Source: Flavobacteriaceae bacterium UBA3159 (GTDB taxonomy: Bacteria > Bacteroidota > Bacteroidia > Flavobacteriales > Flavobacteriaceae). From it: a stretch of DNA of 64,000 nt. The stretch lies in assembly GCA_002364535.1 (NCBI GenBank), contig DEYL01000017.1, positions 1 to 64,000 on the forward strand, given 5' to 3'. Below are positions 33,914-43,313 of the stretch, piece after piece. The notes beneath the pieces were generated by a model, which worked only from the letters and a program-made list of their open reading frames with translations, had not been told where the DNA came from and did not search any database. Position 1 is the first letter of the stretch, and every line of letters begins with the position of its first letter. The translations under genes were made by a program, and so were the position numbers.

Positions 33914-34291
33914 CTAATCAGTTTTTTCTTTAAAGCTTTTCCAGAGCAATACTGTCCATCCTGCGATCAACAAACTGCCTCCTATGGGGGTGATCGGTCC
34001 CATGAACGAAAAATCAAATGGGGTCAGTTTCCCAAGACAAAGGACAAAAATGCTGAAGGAAAAAAAGACAACACCCCAAAAAAACAGCCTAAAAATCAAG
34101 GGATTTCTTGCCAAGGGCAAGTGTGATAAAATCAACAGTACCAATCCGTGATACATCATGTACCGAATCCCGGTCTGAAAAAACGCTAAAACTTCTGTCG
34201 AAAAATGAGCTTTAAGCGCATGACTTGCAAAAGCACCCAAGACCACCGCCAGTAGAGCGAAACTGCCTCCGGCCAAAATATATTTTCTCAT
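33914..34291 (-). CDS. DUF423 membrane protein
   Basis: A 125-residue four-helix membrane protein of the DUF423 (YwdK-like) family. Recognisable motifs are LAVVLGAFASHALKAHFS, FQTGIRYMMYHGLVLLILS and GPITPIGGSLLIAGWTVLLW. Function unknown. It is convergent with hemD, with only 11 bases between the stops, so no separate terminator is visible. Confidence 0.88.
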   Translation of the reverse strand: MRKYILAGGSFALLAVVLGAFASHALKAHFSTEVLAFFQTGIRYMMYHGLVLLILSHLPLARNPLIFRLFFWGVVFFSFSIFVLCLGKLTPFDFSFMGPITPIGGSLLIAGWTVLLWKSFKEKTD

Positions 34292-34399
34292 AAAGTGAAT
34301 GTAGTGTTTAAAATATATATCCCCATTGATTAATTCATTAATTTTATTAACACAAATAAGATTTTTAATTTAATTATTAAAGATCAAAAAAATTGGATT

Positions 34400-34870
34400 T
34401 TGAAGACAAAAAATGAAAAAGCACTGATTGACGGTTTGGATAAAATCATCCTCAGGGCGCTGATGAACAACGCTAGAAAGTCGATTAATGAAATCGCAAA
34501 AACCGCAGGTATATCCGGAGCAGCTGTTCATCAACGTCTTAAAAAACTGGAAAATTCAGGACTCATATCGGGTTCTCAGGTGGTTATAAACCCCAAAATC
34601 CTGGGCTATAAAACCATGGCCTTTATTGGCATTTACTTGGACAAAGCAATGCGGAATCCCGAAGCGGTAAAACAACTCGAAAAGATCCCCGAAGTGATTG
34701 AATGTCACTATACTACCGGACATTGGAGCGTTTTGATCAAAATACTTTGTGAAGACAACGAACATTTGATGACCCTGTTAAATCACAAAATTCAAACCAT
34801 AGAAGGGGTATCCCGAACAGAAACCTTTATTTCGCTCAACCAGCAGATCAAAAGGCAAATTCAATTGTAG
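34400..34870 (+). CDS. Lrp/AsnC-family transcriptional regulator
   Basis: A 156-residue regulator with an N-terminal winged helix (LDKIILRALMNNARKSINEI; SGAAVHQRLKKLENSGLISG) and a C-terminal RAM/ligand-sensing domain containing TMAFIGIYLDKAM and SRTETFISLNQQIKR. Lrp-type proteins respond to amino acids. The start is a TTG at 34400, because no in-frame ATG exists before the HTH. Targets are not identifiable here. Confidence 0.88.
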   Translation: MKTKNEKALIDGLDKIILRALMNNARKSINEIAKTAGISGAAVHQRLKKLENSGLISGSQVVINPKILGYKTMAFIGIYLDKAMRNPEAVKQLEKIPEVIECHYTTGHWSVLIKILCEDNEHLMTLLNHKIQTIEGVSRTETFISLNQQIKRQIQL

Positions 34871-34879
34871 CAACTTCTT

Positions 34880-35149
34880 TTAGTTCTTCTTGCGGTGGAT
34901 CAAGGCAAATACGATGATGAACATTTGTAATATACCCGAAACTCCATTGGCAGTGATAACCGCAATGCTGTCAATCAAAATCCCATAGCAGAACCAAATA
35001 CAAATCCCGATAAACATAATCACATACATGGTAACAGAAACGCCAGTTGCATCACGCTTTTTCCATATTTTAAGGACCTGGGGGACAAAGGCAATCGTCG
35101 TAAAAACAGCTGCGGTCAGTCCAATAATTTCAATTTGTAAATCACTCAT
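34880..35149 (-). CDS. SemiSWEET-type transporter
   Basis: An 89-residue three-helix protein with one PQ-loop motif (AAVFTTIAFVPQVLKIWKKR) and matching helices (ITANGVSGILQMFIIVFAL). SemiSWEETs dimerise to form a sugar-permeation path. I use the ATG at 35149, which overlaps the leuS stop (TGATG); a TTG one codon earlier is unlikely. Linked to leuS by this overlap on the minus strand. Confidence 0.88.
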   Translation of the reverse strand: MSDLQIEIIGLTAAVFTTIAFVPQVLKIWKKRDATGVSVTMYVIMFIGICIWFCYGILIDSIAVITANGVSGILQMFIIVFALIHRKKN

Positions 35150-37962
35150 CAAATGACAATATTTATGATTTTCCCGGGAACCACGATGATTTTTTTGGGG
35201 GTGGCGCCATCGATTTGATCCTGTGTTTTTTGTTCTTTCATCACAGCCTCCTTGATTTCCTCAACCCCCATATCCAATGATAACTTAATAGTAAAACGCA
35301 TTTTACCATTAAAAGAAACCGGGTATTCTTTGGTGGTCTCTTCTACTTTGCCGAGGTCAAAGGTGGGTAAGGGCTCAAATTCAATACTGTCGGTATGCCC
35401 CAACTGTTGCCATAACTCTTCACAAAAATGAGGAGCAAAGGGGGAAAGCAATACCAAAAGAGGTTCCAACACCTCCTTATTCGAACACTTTAAGGCCGTC
35501 AATTCATTGATGCATATCATAAAAGTACTGACACAAGTGTTGAAAGACAAGCGCTCAATGTCATCGACTATTTTTTTTATAGTTTGATGAAGCACTTTTA
35601 GGCTTTCCGCACTGGCTGGGGCTTCGTTCACCATCCATTGATCTTGTTGATAAAATAATCGCCAGAATTTTTTTAGAAAGTTGTGCACTCCAGAAATTCC
35701 GGCGGTATTCCAAGGTTTGTCTTGCTCAATGGGTCCCAAAAACATCTCATACATCCGGAGGGTGTCTGCACCATAGGTGTCACAGATTTCATCGGGATTG
35801 ACCACATTGTATTTTGACTTAGACATTTTTTCAACCTCCCTGCCAACGATATATTTTCCATTTTCGAGCACAAACTCGGCATGTTGAAAATCTTTTTGCC
35901 AATTTTTAACCGCCTCCAGATCCAATTCATCTTGTGTGTTGACCAAACCGACATCCACGTGTATGGGTTCAACTTGGTTTTCGCCAATCAAGCCTTTGGA
36001 AAGGAAAGTTTGGGTTCCTTTTTTTCGATAGACAAAGGCTGAATTCCCTAAAATCATCCCTTGATTGACAAGCTTTTTGGCATATTCAGCTGTGCTTGCA
36101 TAACCCAAATCAAAAAGCACTTTCTGCCAAAATCTGGAATACAAAAGGTGTCCGGTGGCGTGTTCACTCCCACCAATGTAAAAATCCACATCTTTCCAGT
36201 AGTCCAATGCTTTGGGCCCTACCCATTGCTTTTCATTATGAGCATCAATATAGCGGTTAAAATACCAAGAGCTTCCCGCCCAACCCGGCATGGTATTGAG
36301 TTCCAAAGGAAAAACTGTTTTATGGTTGATCCGATCCACGGAAACCACTTCTTGCCCGGCCTCGTCCCAAGCCCATATTTTGGCGTTCCCCAAGGGGGGG
36401 TTTCCGTCTTCGGTAGGGAGGTATTTTTCCACTTCGGGCAGTTCCAAGGGCAGGTGATGCTCCTGCAATGGCATGGGCGTCTCCCCCTTAAAGTAGATTG
36501 GAATGGGCTCCCCCCAATATCTTTGTCGGCTGAAAATAGCATCTCTGAGCCTAAAGTTTACCGCACCTTTTCCACAGTTTTTGGTTTCCAACTCCACAAT
36601 CACTCTGTCTATCGCTTGTTTGTGGTCCAAACCGTTTAAAAAATCAGAATGGGTCAATTTTACATTTCCTTTTTCCGAAAAAGCAGCTTCAGATACATCG
36701 ACCCCGTGGAATATATTGACGATGGGCAAATCAAAATGAGTGGCAAAATCAAAATCCCTTTGATCTCCACTTGGCACTGCCATAACTGCTCCGGTTCCAT
36801 AACCTGCCAGTACGTATTCACCAATCCAAATGGGAAGGGATGCCCCGGTAAATGGATGAAGGGCATAAGCACCGGTAAATACCCCGCTGATCGACTTGAC
36901 ATCGGCCTGGCGTTCACGATCCGATTTCTGAGCGACCCGGGCGGTATAGTCCGCAACGACCTTTTGCTGTTCGGGGCTGGTGATTTTTTTAACCAACTCG
37001 TGTTCAGGAGCAAGCGTCATATAGGTGACCCCAAAAATCGTATCCGGACGGGTGGTAAAAACCTCCAATTTCTCAGGATGGTTTTCTACTTCAAAATAAA
37101 TGCTGGCTCCTAGGGATTTTCCAATCCAGTTCCTTTGCATTTCTTTGAGAGCATCCGACCAGTCTAAGGCATCCAAGCCCAATAAAAGCCTGTTGGCATA
37201 GGCGCCGATGCGCATACTCCACTGGCGCATCTTCTTTTTGGTCACAGCATGTCCCCCGCGTTCCGAAACTCCGTTTACGATTTCGTCATTGGCCAAAACT
37301 GTCCCCAGGGAGGGGCACCAGTTGACCTGGGTTTCTGACAAATAAGTAAGTCGGTAATTCAGTAAGATTTTTTGCTGTTGATCATGGTCAAAAGCCTTCC
37401 ACTCTTGGGCCTCAAAAACAGGGGTATCTTTATCGGAGTGGGCTTTTACATTTGTATTGCCTTCCTTTTCAAAACGCAGTATCAGTTCCGAAACAGGAAC
37501 GGCCTTGTCGGCTTGGATATCATAATAGGAATCAAATAATTTTAGGAATATCCACTGAGTCCATCGGTAGTAATTCGGTTCAGAAGTCCGCACCTCGCGA
37601 TCCCAATCGAAAGAAAATCCCATGCGATCGAGTTGCTGACGGTATCTGTTGATATTAGTTGTGGTTGTTTTGGAGGGATGCTGTCCGGTCTGAATGGCAT
37701 ATTGCTCTGCCGGGAGCCCAAAAGAATCGTAGCCCTGTGGATGCAAAACATTAAATCCCGAATGCCTTTTGAATCGCGCAATGATATCACTGGCAATGTA
37801 TCCCAAGGGATGACCTACATGAAGCCCTGCACCCGAAGGATAGGGAAACATATCCAATACATAGTACTTGGGTTGATCGCTTTGGTTGTCTGCCTTGAAG
37901 GTTTTATGTGTCGCCCAAAAGTCTTGCCACTTTTTTTCAATTTTCAGAAAATCGTAATTCAT
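35149..37962 (-). CDS. leuS: Leucyl-tRNA synthetase
   Basis: A 937-residue class I synthetase of normal length. The HIGH region is MFPYPSGAGLHVGHPLGY and the KMSKS loop is VEKMSKSKYNVVNPDEI. The editing domain contains TRPDTIFGVTYM. The anticodon-binding domain and C-terminal extension complete the protein. The stop overlaps the start of the SemiSWEET gene. It is divergent from ftsX with 117 bases between the start codons. Confidence 0.96.
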   Translation of the reverse strand: MNYDFLKIEKKWQDFWATHKTFKADNQSDQPKYYVLDMFPYPSGAGLHVGHPLGYIASDIIARFKRHSGFNVLHPQGYDSFGLPAEQYAIQTGQHPSKTTTTNINRYRQQLDRMGFSFDWDREVRTSEPNYYRWTQWIFLKLFDSYYDIQADKAVPVSELILRFEKEGNTNVKAHSDKDTPVFEAQEWKAFDHDQQQKILLNYRLTYLSETQVNWCPSLGTVLANDEIVNGVSERGGHAVTKKKMRQWSMRIGAYANRLLLGLDALDWSDALKEMQRNWIGKSLGASIYFEVENHPEKLEVFTTRPDTIFGVTYMTLAPEHELVKKITSPEQQKVVADYTARVAQKSDRERQADVKSISGVFTGAYALHPFTGASLPIWIGEYVLAGYGTGAVMAVPSGDQRDFDFATHFDLPIVNIFHGVDVSEAAFSEKGNVKLTHSDFLNGLDHKQAIDRVIVELETKNCGKGAVNFRLRDAIFSRQRYWGEPIPIYFKGETPMPLQEHHLPLELPEVEKYLPTEDGNPPLGNAKIWAWDEAGQEVVSVDRINHKTVFPLELNTMPGWAGSSWYFNRYIDAHNEKQWVGPKALDYWKDVDFYIGGSEHATGHLLYSRFWQKVLFDLGYASTAEYAKKLVNQGMILGNSAFVYRKKGTQTFLSKGLIGENQVEPIHVDVGLVNTQDELDLEAVKNWQKDFQHAEFVLENGKYIVGREVEKMSKSKYNVVNPDEICDTYGADTLRMYEMFLGPIEQDKPWNTAGISGVHNFLKKFWRLFYQQDQWMVNEAPASAESLKVLHQTIKKIVDDIERLSFNTCVSTFMICINELTALKCSNKEVLEPLLVLLSPFAPHFCEELWQQLGHTDSIEFEPLPTFDLGKVEETTKEYPVSFNGKMRFTIKLSLDMGVEEIKEAVMKEQKTQDQIDGATPKKIIVVPGKIINIVI

Positions 37963-38079
37963 TAAGGCTTGTTTTTTGAATGCGTAAAAATACGCTTATT
38001 AAGGAAAGGAAAAAAAGTTTCGGCTCTCAAGCTTCTTTTTATTGATGGTTTTTTAATTTTACTGAAACAAACTTTCCCG

Positions 38080-38958
38080 ATGCGGCAACTGCCTGAAGAA
38101 AGATTCAACAAGCGAAGACTGATTTCCACCTATTTTTCGGTGGTGGTGAGCATTTCTTTGGTACTGTTTTTAACGGGTATCCTGGGTATATTGTTGGTCA
38201 ATTCCAAAAAAGTAGCGGATCACTTTAAAGAGCAAATTGTAATGACGATCTATGTAAAAGACTCCGCCAAAGAGATCGAACTCAAGCAACTGCAAAAAAC
38301 CTTGCGTTTGAATACCGCTACCAAAAATGTCATTTTTGTTTCCAAGGAGGAGGCTTCCAAAAGACACGCCAACGAAATTGGGGAGGATTTTATGGAGTTT
38401 TTGGGATACAATCCACTGCTCAATTCTATGGATGTGTATTTTAAGGCCAGCTTTTTGAACCCCGCCATGGTCTCCAAACTGAGTAAAGACATTGCGCTTT
38501 ACAGCTTCGTCAATGAAGTGGTCTACGATCGGCCGCTGCTGGAGTTGTTGGATGAAAACATCAAAAAAATAACTTTTTGGATGTTGTTTGCCAGCGGACT
38601 GTTCATTTTCGTGGCAGTTTTGTTGATCAACAGTTCCATTCGACTGTCCATATACTCCAAAAGGCTAATAATCAAAACCATGCAATTGGTCGGGGCAACG
38701 AAAAGCTTTATCCGAAGACCCTTTATCAAAACCCACCTACTGATGAGCACTCTGGGCGCCATCGTTGCCATGTCGGGAATGGCACTGGTGATTTATGAAA
38801 TGCAAAAGCGATTTCCCGAATTGCAAATTTTTGACAATCCTTTGGAACCGGCACTGGTATTTATCGGAGTCTTCCTTTTGGGTTTGGGGATCACAATTAT
38901 AAGTACTTTCTTTGCCACACAACGCTATTTGAACATAAAGTCCGACGCTGTAAACTAA
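38080..38958 (+). CDS. ftsX: Cell-division ABC-type permease FtsX
   Basis: A 292-residue FtsX that acts with FtsE at the septum to activate peptidoglycan hydrolases. An N-terminal TM (FSVVVSISLVLFLTGILGIL), a large periplasmic domain, then three C-terminal TM segments (SGLFIFVAVLLINSSIRLSI; LGAIVAMSGMALVIYEM; VFLLGLGITIISTFFATQRY) are visible. The open frame starts 111 bases earlier, but family homology begins at RFNKRRLISTYFSVV, so I use the ATG at 38080. The ftsE gene is not in the window. It begins an operon-like run with DUF3098, uppP and truB. Confidence 0.9.
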   Translation: MRQLPEERFNKRRLISTYFSVVVSISLVLFLTGILGILLVNSKKVADHFKEQIVMTIYVKDSAKEIELKQLQKTLRLNTATKNVIFVSKEEASKRHANEIGEDFMEFLGYNPLLNSMDVYFKASFLNPAMVSKLSKDIALYSFVNEVVYDRPLLELLDENIKKITFWMLFASGLFIFVAVLLINSSIRLSIYSKRLIIKTMQLVGATKSFIRRPFIKTHLLMSTLGAIVAMSGMALVIYEMQKRFPELQIFDNPLEPALVFIGVFLLGLGITIISTFFATQRYLNIKSDAVN

Positions 38959-38967
38959 AATCTTAAG

Positions 38968-39213
38968 ATGAGTGACCAAAGCCCAAAAAAGGAATTCCTG
39001 TTCAGCAAAAGAAACTATCGATTTTTGCTCCTCTCACTGGCTGTAATTGCCGTGGGTTTTATCATCATGGCAGGCGGAGGAAGTGAAGACCCCAATGTTT
39101 TCAATCCCGAAATTTTTAATTTCCACCGGATCAGATTGGCTCCCACCATCGTACTGATGGGTTTTGGCCTTGCGATTTACGCCATCTTAATGCCTCCAAA
39201 AAAACATAAATGA
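38968..39213 (+). CDS. DUF3098 small membrane protein
   Basis: An 81-residue protein with two hydrophobic stretches (RFLLLSLAVIAVGFIIMAGG; RLAPTIVLMGFGLAIYAILM) separated by a loop, matching the DUF3098 family that lies between ftsX and uppP in Bacteroidota. Function unknown. It overlaps uppP by four bases, so translation is coupled. Confidence 0.85.
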   Translation: MSDQSPKKEFLFSKRNYRFLLLSLAVIAVGFIIMAGGGSEDPNVFNPEIFNFHRIRLAPTIVLMGFGLAIYAILMPPKKHK

Positions 39214-39998
39214 GTGCGCTAGAAACGCTGATTCTTGGGATCGTTCAGGGTCTAACAGAGTTTTTGCCTGTTTCTTCCAGCGGACATCTGGAATTGGTCA
39301 AAGCCGTTTTTGACAGTGATTACCAGCAACAGCAAGGCTTTTTAATCACCATTACGCTCCACGCCGCAACAGCCTTCAGTACCCTTTTTGTCTTTAGAAA
39401 AGACATCGCATTGATCCTTTACGATTTGTTGTACTTCAAAAAGGGCGAGAGTTTGAATTTCAGTATAAAAATTCTCCTTTCCATGATTCCGGCAGTGATC
39501 ATCGGTCTTTTTTTCGAAGACTTTATAGACTCTCTTTTTAATGGCAAAATCGCCCTGGTAGGTGCCATGTTGATGATTACGGCCATACTTTTGTTTTTGG
39601 CAGATCGGGTTCATGAGAACAACAAAAAATTAAATTACAACAACGCCTTTGCCATAGGGGTCATTCAGGCCATTGCCATTCTCCCGGGTATTTCCAGAAG
39701 TGGCGCCACCATCGCACTGGCTGTATTGCTGAAGATTGACCGCGACAAGGCAGCCCGATTTTCTTTCCTTATGGTCATTCCCTTGATTTTGGGAAGTATG
39801 GCCAAGAGCATTCTGGACGGGGACTTGAGTCAAGAAAGTACCGATTTGTTTCCTTTGTTGGTGGGTTTTGTCAGTGCCTTTATTACCGGAGTTTTTGCCT
39901 GTCGATGGATGATTGCCTTGGTGAAAAAAAGCCAACTCAAATACTTTAGTTTCTATTGTATAGCGGTGGGGATACTTGCCATCCTTTTTAGTTTGTGA
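39210..39998 (+). CDS. uppP: Undecaprenyl-diphosphatase
   Basis: A 262-residue integral membrane phosphatase (BacA type) that recycles undecaprenyl diphosphate. The two active-site motifs are present: GLTEFLPVSSSGHLELVKA and GISRSGATIALAVLL. Eight hydrophobic segments match the family topology. Coupled to DUF3098 by overlap and followed immediately by truB. Confidence 0.94.
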   Translation: MSALETLILGIVQGLTEFLPVSSSGHLELVKAVFDSDYQQQQGFLITITLHAATAFSTLFVFRKDIALILYDLLYFKKGESLNFSIKILLSMIPAVIIGLFFEDFIDSLFNGKIALVGAMLMITAILLFLADRVHENNKKLNYNNAFAIGVIQAIAILPGISRSGATIALAVLLKIDRDKAARFSFLMVIPLILGSMAKSILDGDLSQESTDLFPLLVGFVSAFITGVFACRWMIALVKKSQLKYFSFYCIAVGILAILFSL

Positions 39999-39999
39999 G

Positions 40000-40698
40000 A
40001 TGAATTTATCACTTGAATCCGTTTTGGAGGGTCAACTGTTGTTGGTGGACAAACCGCTGGAATGGACTTCATTCCAGGCGGTCAACAAATTGAGGTGGGC
40101 TTTAAAAAAGAAATACAAGCTCAAAAAACTCAAGGTAGGCCATGCGGGAACCCTAGATCCTTTGGCCACAGGACTACTGCTGATTTGTACCGGAAAAATG
40201 ACCAAAAAAATCAGCGAAATACAAGCCCTGGAAAAAGCCTATACCGGAACCATCACCCTGGGGGCAAGCACCCCTTCATATGATCTGGAAACCGCCATAG
40301 ATCAAAATTTCCCCATCGATCATATCACAAAGCAGCAAATCAATACAGTCAAAAAAAAATTTGAAGGGGAAATTGACCAATACCCTCCCATTTTCTCTGC
40401 CATCAAAAAAGACGGCAAGCGGCTATATGAGTACGCCAGAAGTGGAGAAAAAACAAAAATTGAAGCCAGAAAAGTCACCCTCTACGCATTTGATTTTACC
40501 CAAATCGATCTGCCCCAGCTCCACTTTCACGTCAGATGTTCCAAGGGAACTTACGTTCGCTCATTGGCGCACGATTTTGGTAAAGCCCTTCAATCCGGGG
40601 CACATTTGAGCCAGTTGAGAAGAACAGCCATAGGCGCCTACAGGGTAGCAGATGCCCTTACCCCAGATCAAATTACAGAGCAACTGGAAGGATTATAA
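40000..40698 (+). CDS. truB: tRNA pseudouridine55 synthase
   Basis: A 232-residue synthase that makes pseudouridine 55 in the T-loop of tRNAs. The catalytic Asp53 is in KVGHAGTLDPLATGLLLI; IDQYPPIFSAIKKDGKRLYEYAR and KGTYVRSLAHDFG are the tRNA- and pseudouridine-binding elements. The start is the ATG at 40000, one base after the uppP stop codon. It ends a ftsX-DUF3098-uppP-truB run. Confidence 0.95.
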   Translation: MNLSLESVLEGQLLLVDKPLEWTSFQAVNKLRWALKKKYKLKKLKVGHAGTLDPLATGLLLICTGKMTKKISEIQALEKAYTGTITLGASTPSYDLETAIDQNFPIDHITKQQINTVKKKFEGEIDQYPPIFSAIKKDGKRLYEYARSGEKTKIEARKVTLYAFDFTQIDLPQLHFHVRCSKGTYVRSLAHDFGKALQSGAHLSQLRRTAIGAYRVADALTPDQITEQLEGL

Positions 40699-40731
40699 TC
40701 CGGGGATGAACTTTTAGTCCTTGATTTTTAA

Positions 40732-40739
40732 TAATTTTG
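40732..40739 (+). promoter_or_regulatory. Candidate -7 box of nadABC
   Basis: TAATTTTG matches TAnnTTTG 17 bases before the nadA ATG. No TTG at the best -33 distance was found, so it is a partial promoter. Confidence 0.5.
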
Positions 40740-40756
40740 TATTAAATCATTTGATT

Positions 40757-41752
40757 ATGCAACTCTCCTCAGGTGAGGTACCGGTAAGATTGGCCCAAAA
40801 GGGTTACTTGGATACGGAAATCCCGCAAGGGCTGGATTTAATATCAGCAATCAAACGACTCAAAAAAGAAAAAAAGGCGGTTTTGCTGGCGCACTATTAT
40901 CAAGAAGCCGAAATTCAGGAGTTGGCCGACTATCTGGGCGACAGCCTGTATTTGGCTCAAGCAGCAGAAAAAGTAGTGGCCGAAATAATTGTTTTTGCTG
41001 GAGTGCATTTTATGGCCGAAACCGCAAAAATAATCAACCCTGCCAAAAAAGTCATACTCCCTGATCTGAATGCCGGTTGCTCGCTTGCTGATTCCTGCCC
41101 ACCGGAGGATTTTAAAAAATTCATTGACCAATATCCCGGTGCACATGTGGTGACATACATCAATTGCTCCGCAGAAATCAAGGCGTTGAGTACCATAGTA
41201 TGTACTTCGAGCAATGCCGTTAGGGTCATAGATTCCATACCCGAAGGAGAGACCATCATTTTCGCTCCCGACAAAAACCTGGGGCGTTATCTGATCAAAG
41301 AAACCGGAAGAGACATGATCCTATGGGACGGATCTTGTATCGTTCACGAGGCCTTTTCATTTGAAAGAATTCTGACCCTCGCCAAGGAAAACCCCACCGC
41401 CAAATTCATCGCTCACCCGGAAAGCGAATCTCAAGTCCTTGACATTGCTCACTATATTGGCAGTACTTCGGGCTTGTTAAATTTTGTGAAGAAAGATTCG
41501 GGACAAAGCTTTATCGTGGCTACCGAAGCCGGAATCCTTTATGAAATGAAAAAACGCTGCCCCGAAAAGACCTTTATTCCTGCACCCGTAGAGGACGAAA
41601 CTTGTGCTTGCAGCGAATGTGCCTTTATGAAACTTAATACACTGGAAAAACTATATCTGTGCTTGGAACACGAACAACCCGAGGTGCAACTTTCTGAAAG
41701 CCTGATCGAAAAAGCCAAACTTCCTATTACCAGAATGCTAAAGCTAGGCTAA
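40757..41752 (+). CDS. nadA: Quinolinate synthase A
   Basis: A 331-residue [4Fe-4S] enzyme that condenses iminoaspartate with DHAP to quinolinate. HYYQEAEIQELADYLGDSLY starts the conserved core. Cluster cysteines are expected in LNAGCSLADSCPP, YINCSAEIKA, TSSNAV and EDETCACSECAFMKLN. The ATG at 40757 follows the -7 box and removes 12 spurious codons. It is upstream of nadB by four bases, and together they convert aspartate to quinolinate. Confidence 0.95.
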   Translation: MQLSSGEVPVRLAQKGYLDTEIPQGLDLISAIKRLKKEKKAVLLAHYYQEAEIQELADYLGDSLYLAQAAEKVVAEIIVFAGVHFMAETAKIINPAKKVILPDLNAGCSLADSCPPEDFKKFIDQYPGAHVVTYINCSAEIKALSTIVCTSSNAVRVIDSIPEGETIIFAPDKNLGRYLIKETGRDMILWDGSCIVHEAFSFERILTLAKENPTAKFIAHPESESQVLDIAHYIGSTSGLLNFVKKDSGQSFIVATEAGILYEMKKRCPEKTFIPAPVEDETCACSECAFMKLNTLEKLYLCLEHEQPEVQLSESLIEKAKLPITRMLKLG

Positions 41753-41756
41753 TAAT

Positions 41757-43313
41757 ATGGATACCAACATACTCGTTATAGGAAGTGGTATTTCCGGATT
41801 GACCTATGCCATCAAAATAGCAGAGCGAAATCCAAGTCTTGAAATCGTTATCATTTCAAAAAATAGCCTACTGGAAAGCAATACCAGATATGCCCAAGGA
41901 GGGATCGCTGTGGTCTCCAACTTTAAGAAAGATTCTTTTAACAAACACGTGGAGGACACTTTGATCGCCGGAGCGGGGGAATGCGACAGGCAGGTGGTCG
42001 AATTTGTAGTAAAAGAGGGACACGAACGCCTGCAAGAATTGATCGACTGGGGAACCCATTTCGACAAACAAAAAAATGGATTACACCTAACCCAAGAAGG
42101 GGGGCATTCCGAAAAAAGAATTGTTCACCACAAGGACAAAACCGGACTTGAAATTCAGAAATCCCTGATCCGGAAAATCAAAACTTTCCCCAATATCTCG
42201 CTTTTGGAAAACCACACTTTGGTTGACTTGATCACAGACCACCATAGTGGAAGCGACTACAAAAGGTGTTATGGCGCCTATGTCATATCCAATTTGGAAC
42301 AGGAGATCATCAAGATTTCAGCGCAAATCACCGTATTGAGTACCGGAGGCGCGGGTCAACTTTTCTCCCATACCACCAATCCCGAAAATGCTACCGGGGA
42401 TGGCTTGGGGGCGGCCTACAGAGCCAAGGTCTATATGGAAGGACTGCCGTTTGTTCAGTTTCACCCCACTGCCCTTTATCCCAAAATCAACGGAAATACT
42501 TTTTTGATTTCAGAGGCCGTTCGAGGAGAAGGCGGCATTTTAAAAAGTGTGTCCGGCAAAAGATTCATGACCGATTATCACCCCAAAGCGGAACTTGCTC
42601 CAAGGGACATTGTCGCCCGATCCATTGCCGAAGTGGTTGATGAAACAAAAGATGACTGTGTTCTTTTGGACTGTCAAGACATCAGCCAAAAAGAATTTAA
42701 AAATCTGTTTCCCACCATTCAGGAGAACTGTCAAAAGGTTGGGATCAATCCTCCCAAGGATCCCATTCCGGTGATCCCTGTGGCACACTATTTCTGTGGG
42801 GGCATCAGTGTCAATCACTTTGGAGAAACGAAACTCAAAGGCTTATACGCCATAGGAGAATGTAGCTATACAGGCCTGCACGGTGCCAATCGTTTGGCCT
42901 CCAATTCACTGCTGGAATCCCTGGTTTTTTCCCATCGGGCGGCACTTGACTCCCTCGATCAAATCAAAGGAGACATGCCTCCAACAGATTTCTACCTCCA
43001 GCTACCAGAATGGAAAGAAGAACATTATATCTCCAATGAAAAAATCAGCGCCATTGGCCGTATGAAAAAACAATTGCAAAATTTAATGACAGCCAAAGTG
43101 GGTATTTTCAAAACCTCACAAGGACTGACAGAGGCCGAAATGGAGTTAAAAAATATTTTCTTGGAAACCCAAGATATTTACCGTCAAAACAAATTGACAT
43201 TGGGAATTTGTGAATTGAGAAATATGGTGAGTGTAGCCTATTTGATGATCAAACAATCACAAGACTTAAAACAAAATAAAGGAGTTTTTTACAATCAAGA
43301 CTACGTTGAATAA
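41757..43313 (+). CDS. nadB: L-aspartate oxidase
   Basis: A 518-residue FAD enzyme that oxidises aspartate to iminoaspartate. The dinucleotide motif VIGSGISGLTYAIKIA opens the protein; NTRYAQGGIAVVS, LSTGGAGQLFSHTTNPENAT and GLPFVQFHPTALYP are fold landmarks, and HGANRLASNSLLESLVFSHR is the FAD-binding C-terminal motif. It belongs to the succinate dehydrogenase flavoprotein fold but the flanking nadA and nadC fix its role. Confidence 0.95.
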   Translation: MDTNILVIGSGISGLTYAIKIAERNPSLEIVIISKNSLLESNTRYAQGGIAVVSNFKKDSFNKHVEDTLIAGAGECDRQVVEFVVKEGHERLQELIDWGTHFDKQKNGLHLTQEGGHSEKRIVHHKDKTGLEIQKSLIRKIKTFPNISLLENHTLVDLITDHHSGSDYKRCYGAYVISNLEQEIIKISAQITVLSTGGAGQLFSHTTNPENATGDGLGAAYRAKVYMEGLPFVQFHPTALYPKINGNTFLISEAVRGEGGILKSVSGKRFMTDYHPKAELAPRDIVARSIAEVVDETKDDCVLLDCQDISQKEFKNLFPTIQENCQKVGINPPKDPIPVIPVAHYFCGGISVNHFGETKLKGLYAIGECSYTGLHGANRLASNSLLESLVFSHRAALDSLDQIKGDMPPTDFYLQLPEWKEEHYISNEKISAIGRMKKQLQNLMTAKVGIFKTSQGLTEAEMELKNIFLETQDIYRQNKLTLGICELRNMVSVAYLMIKQSQDLKQNKGVFYNQDYVE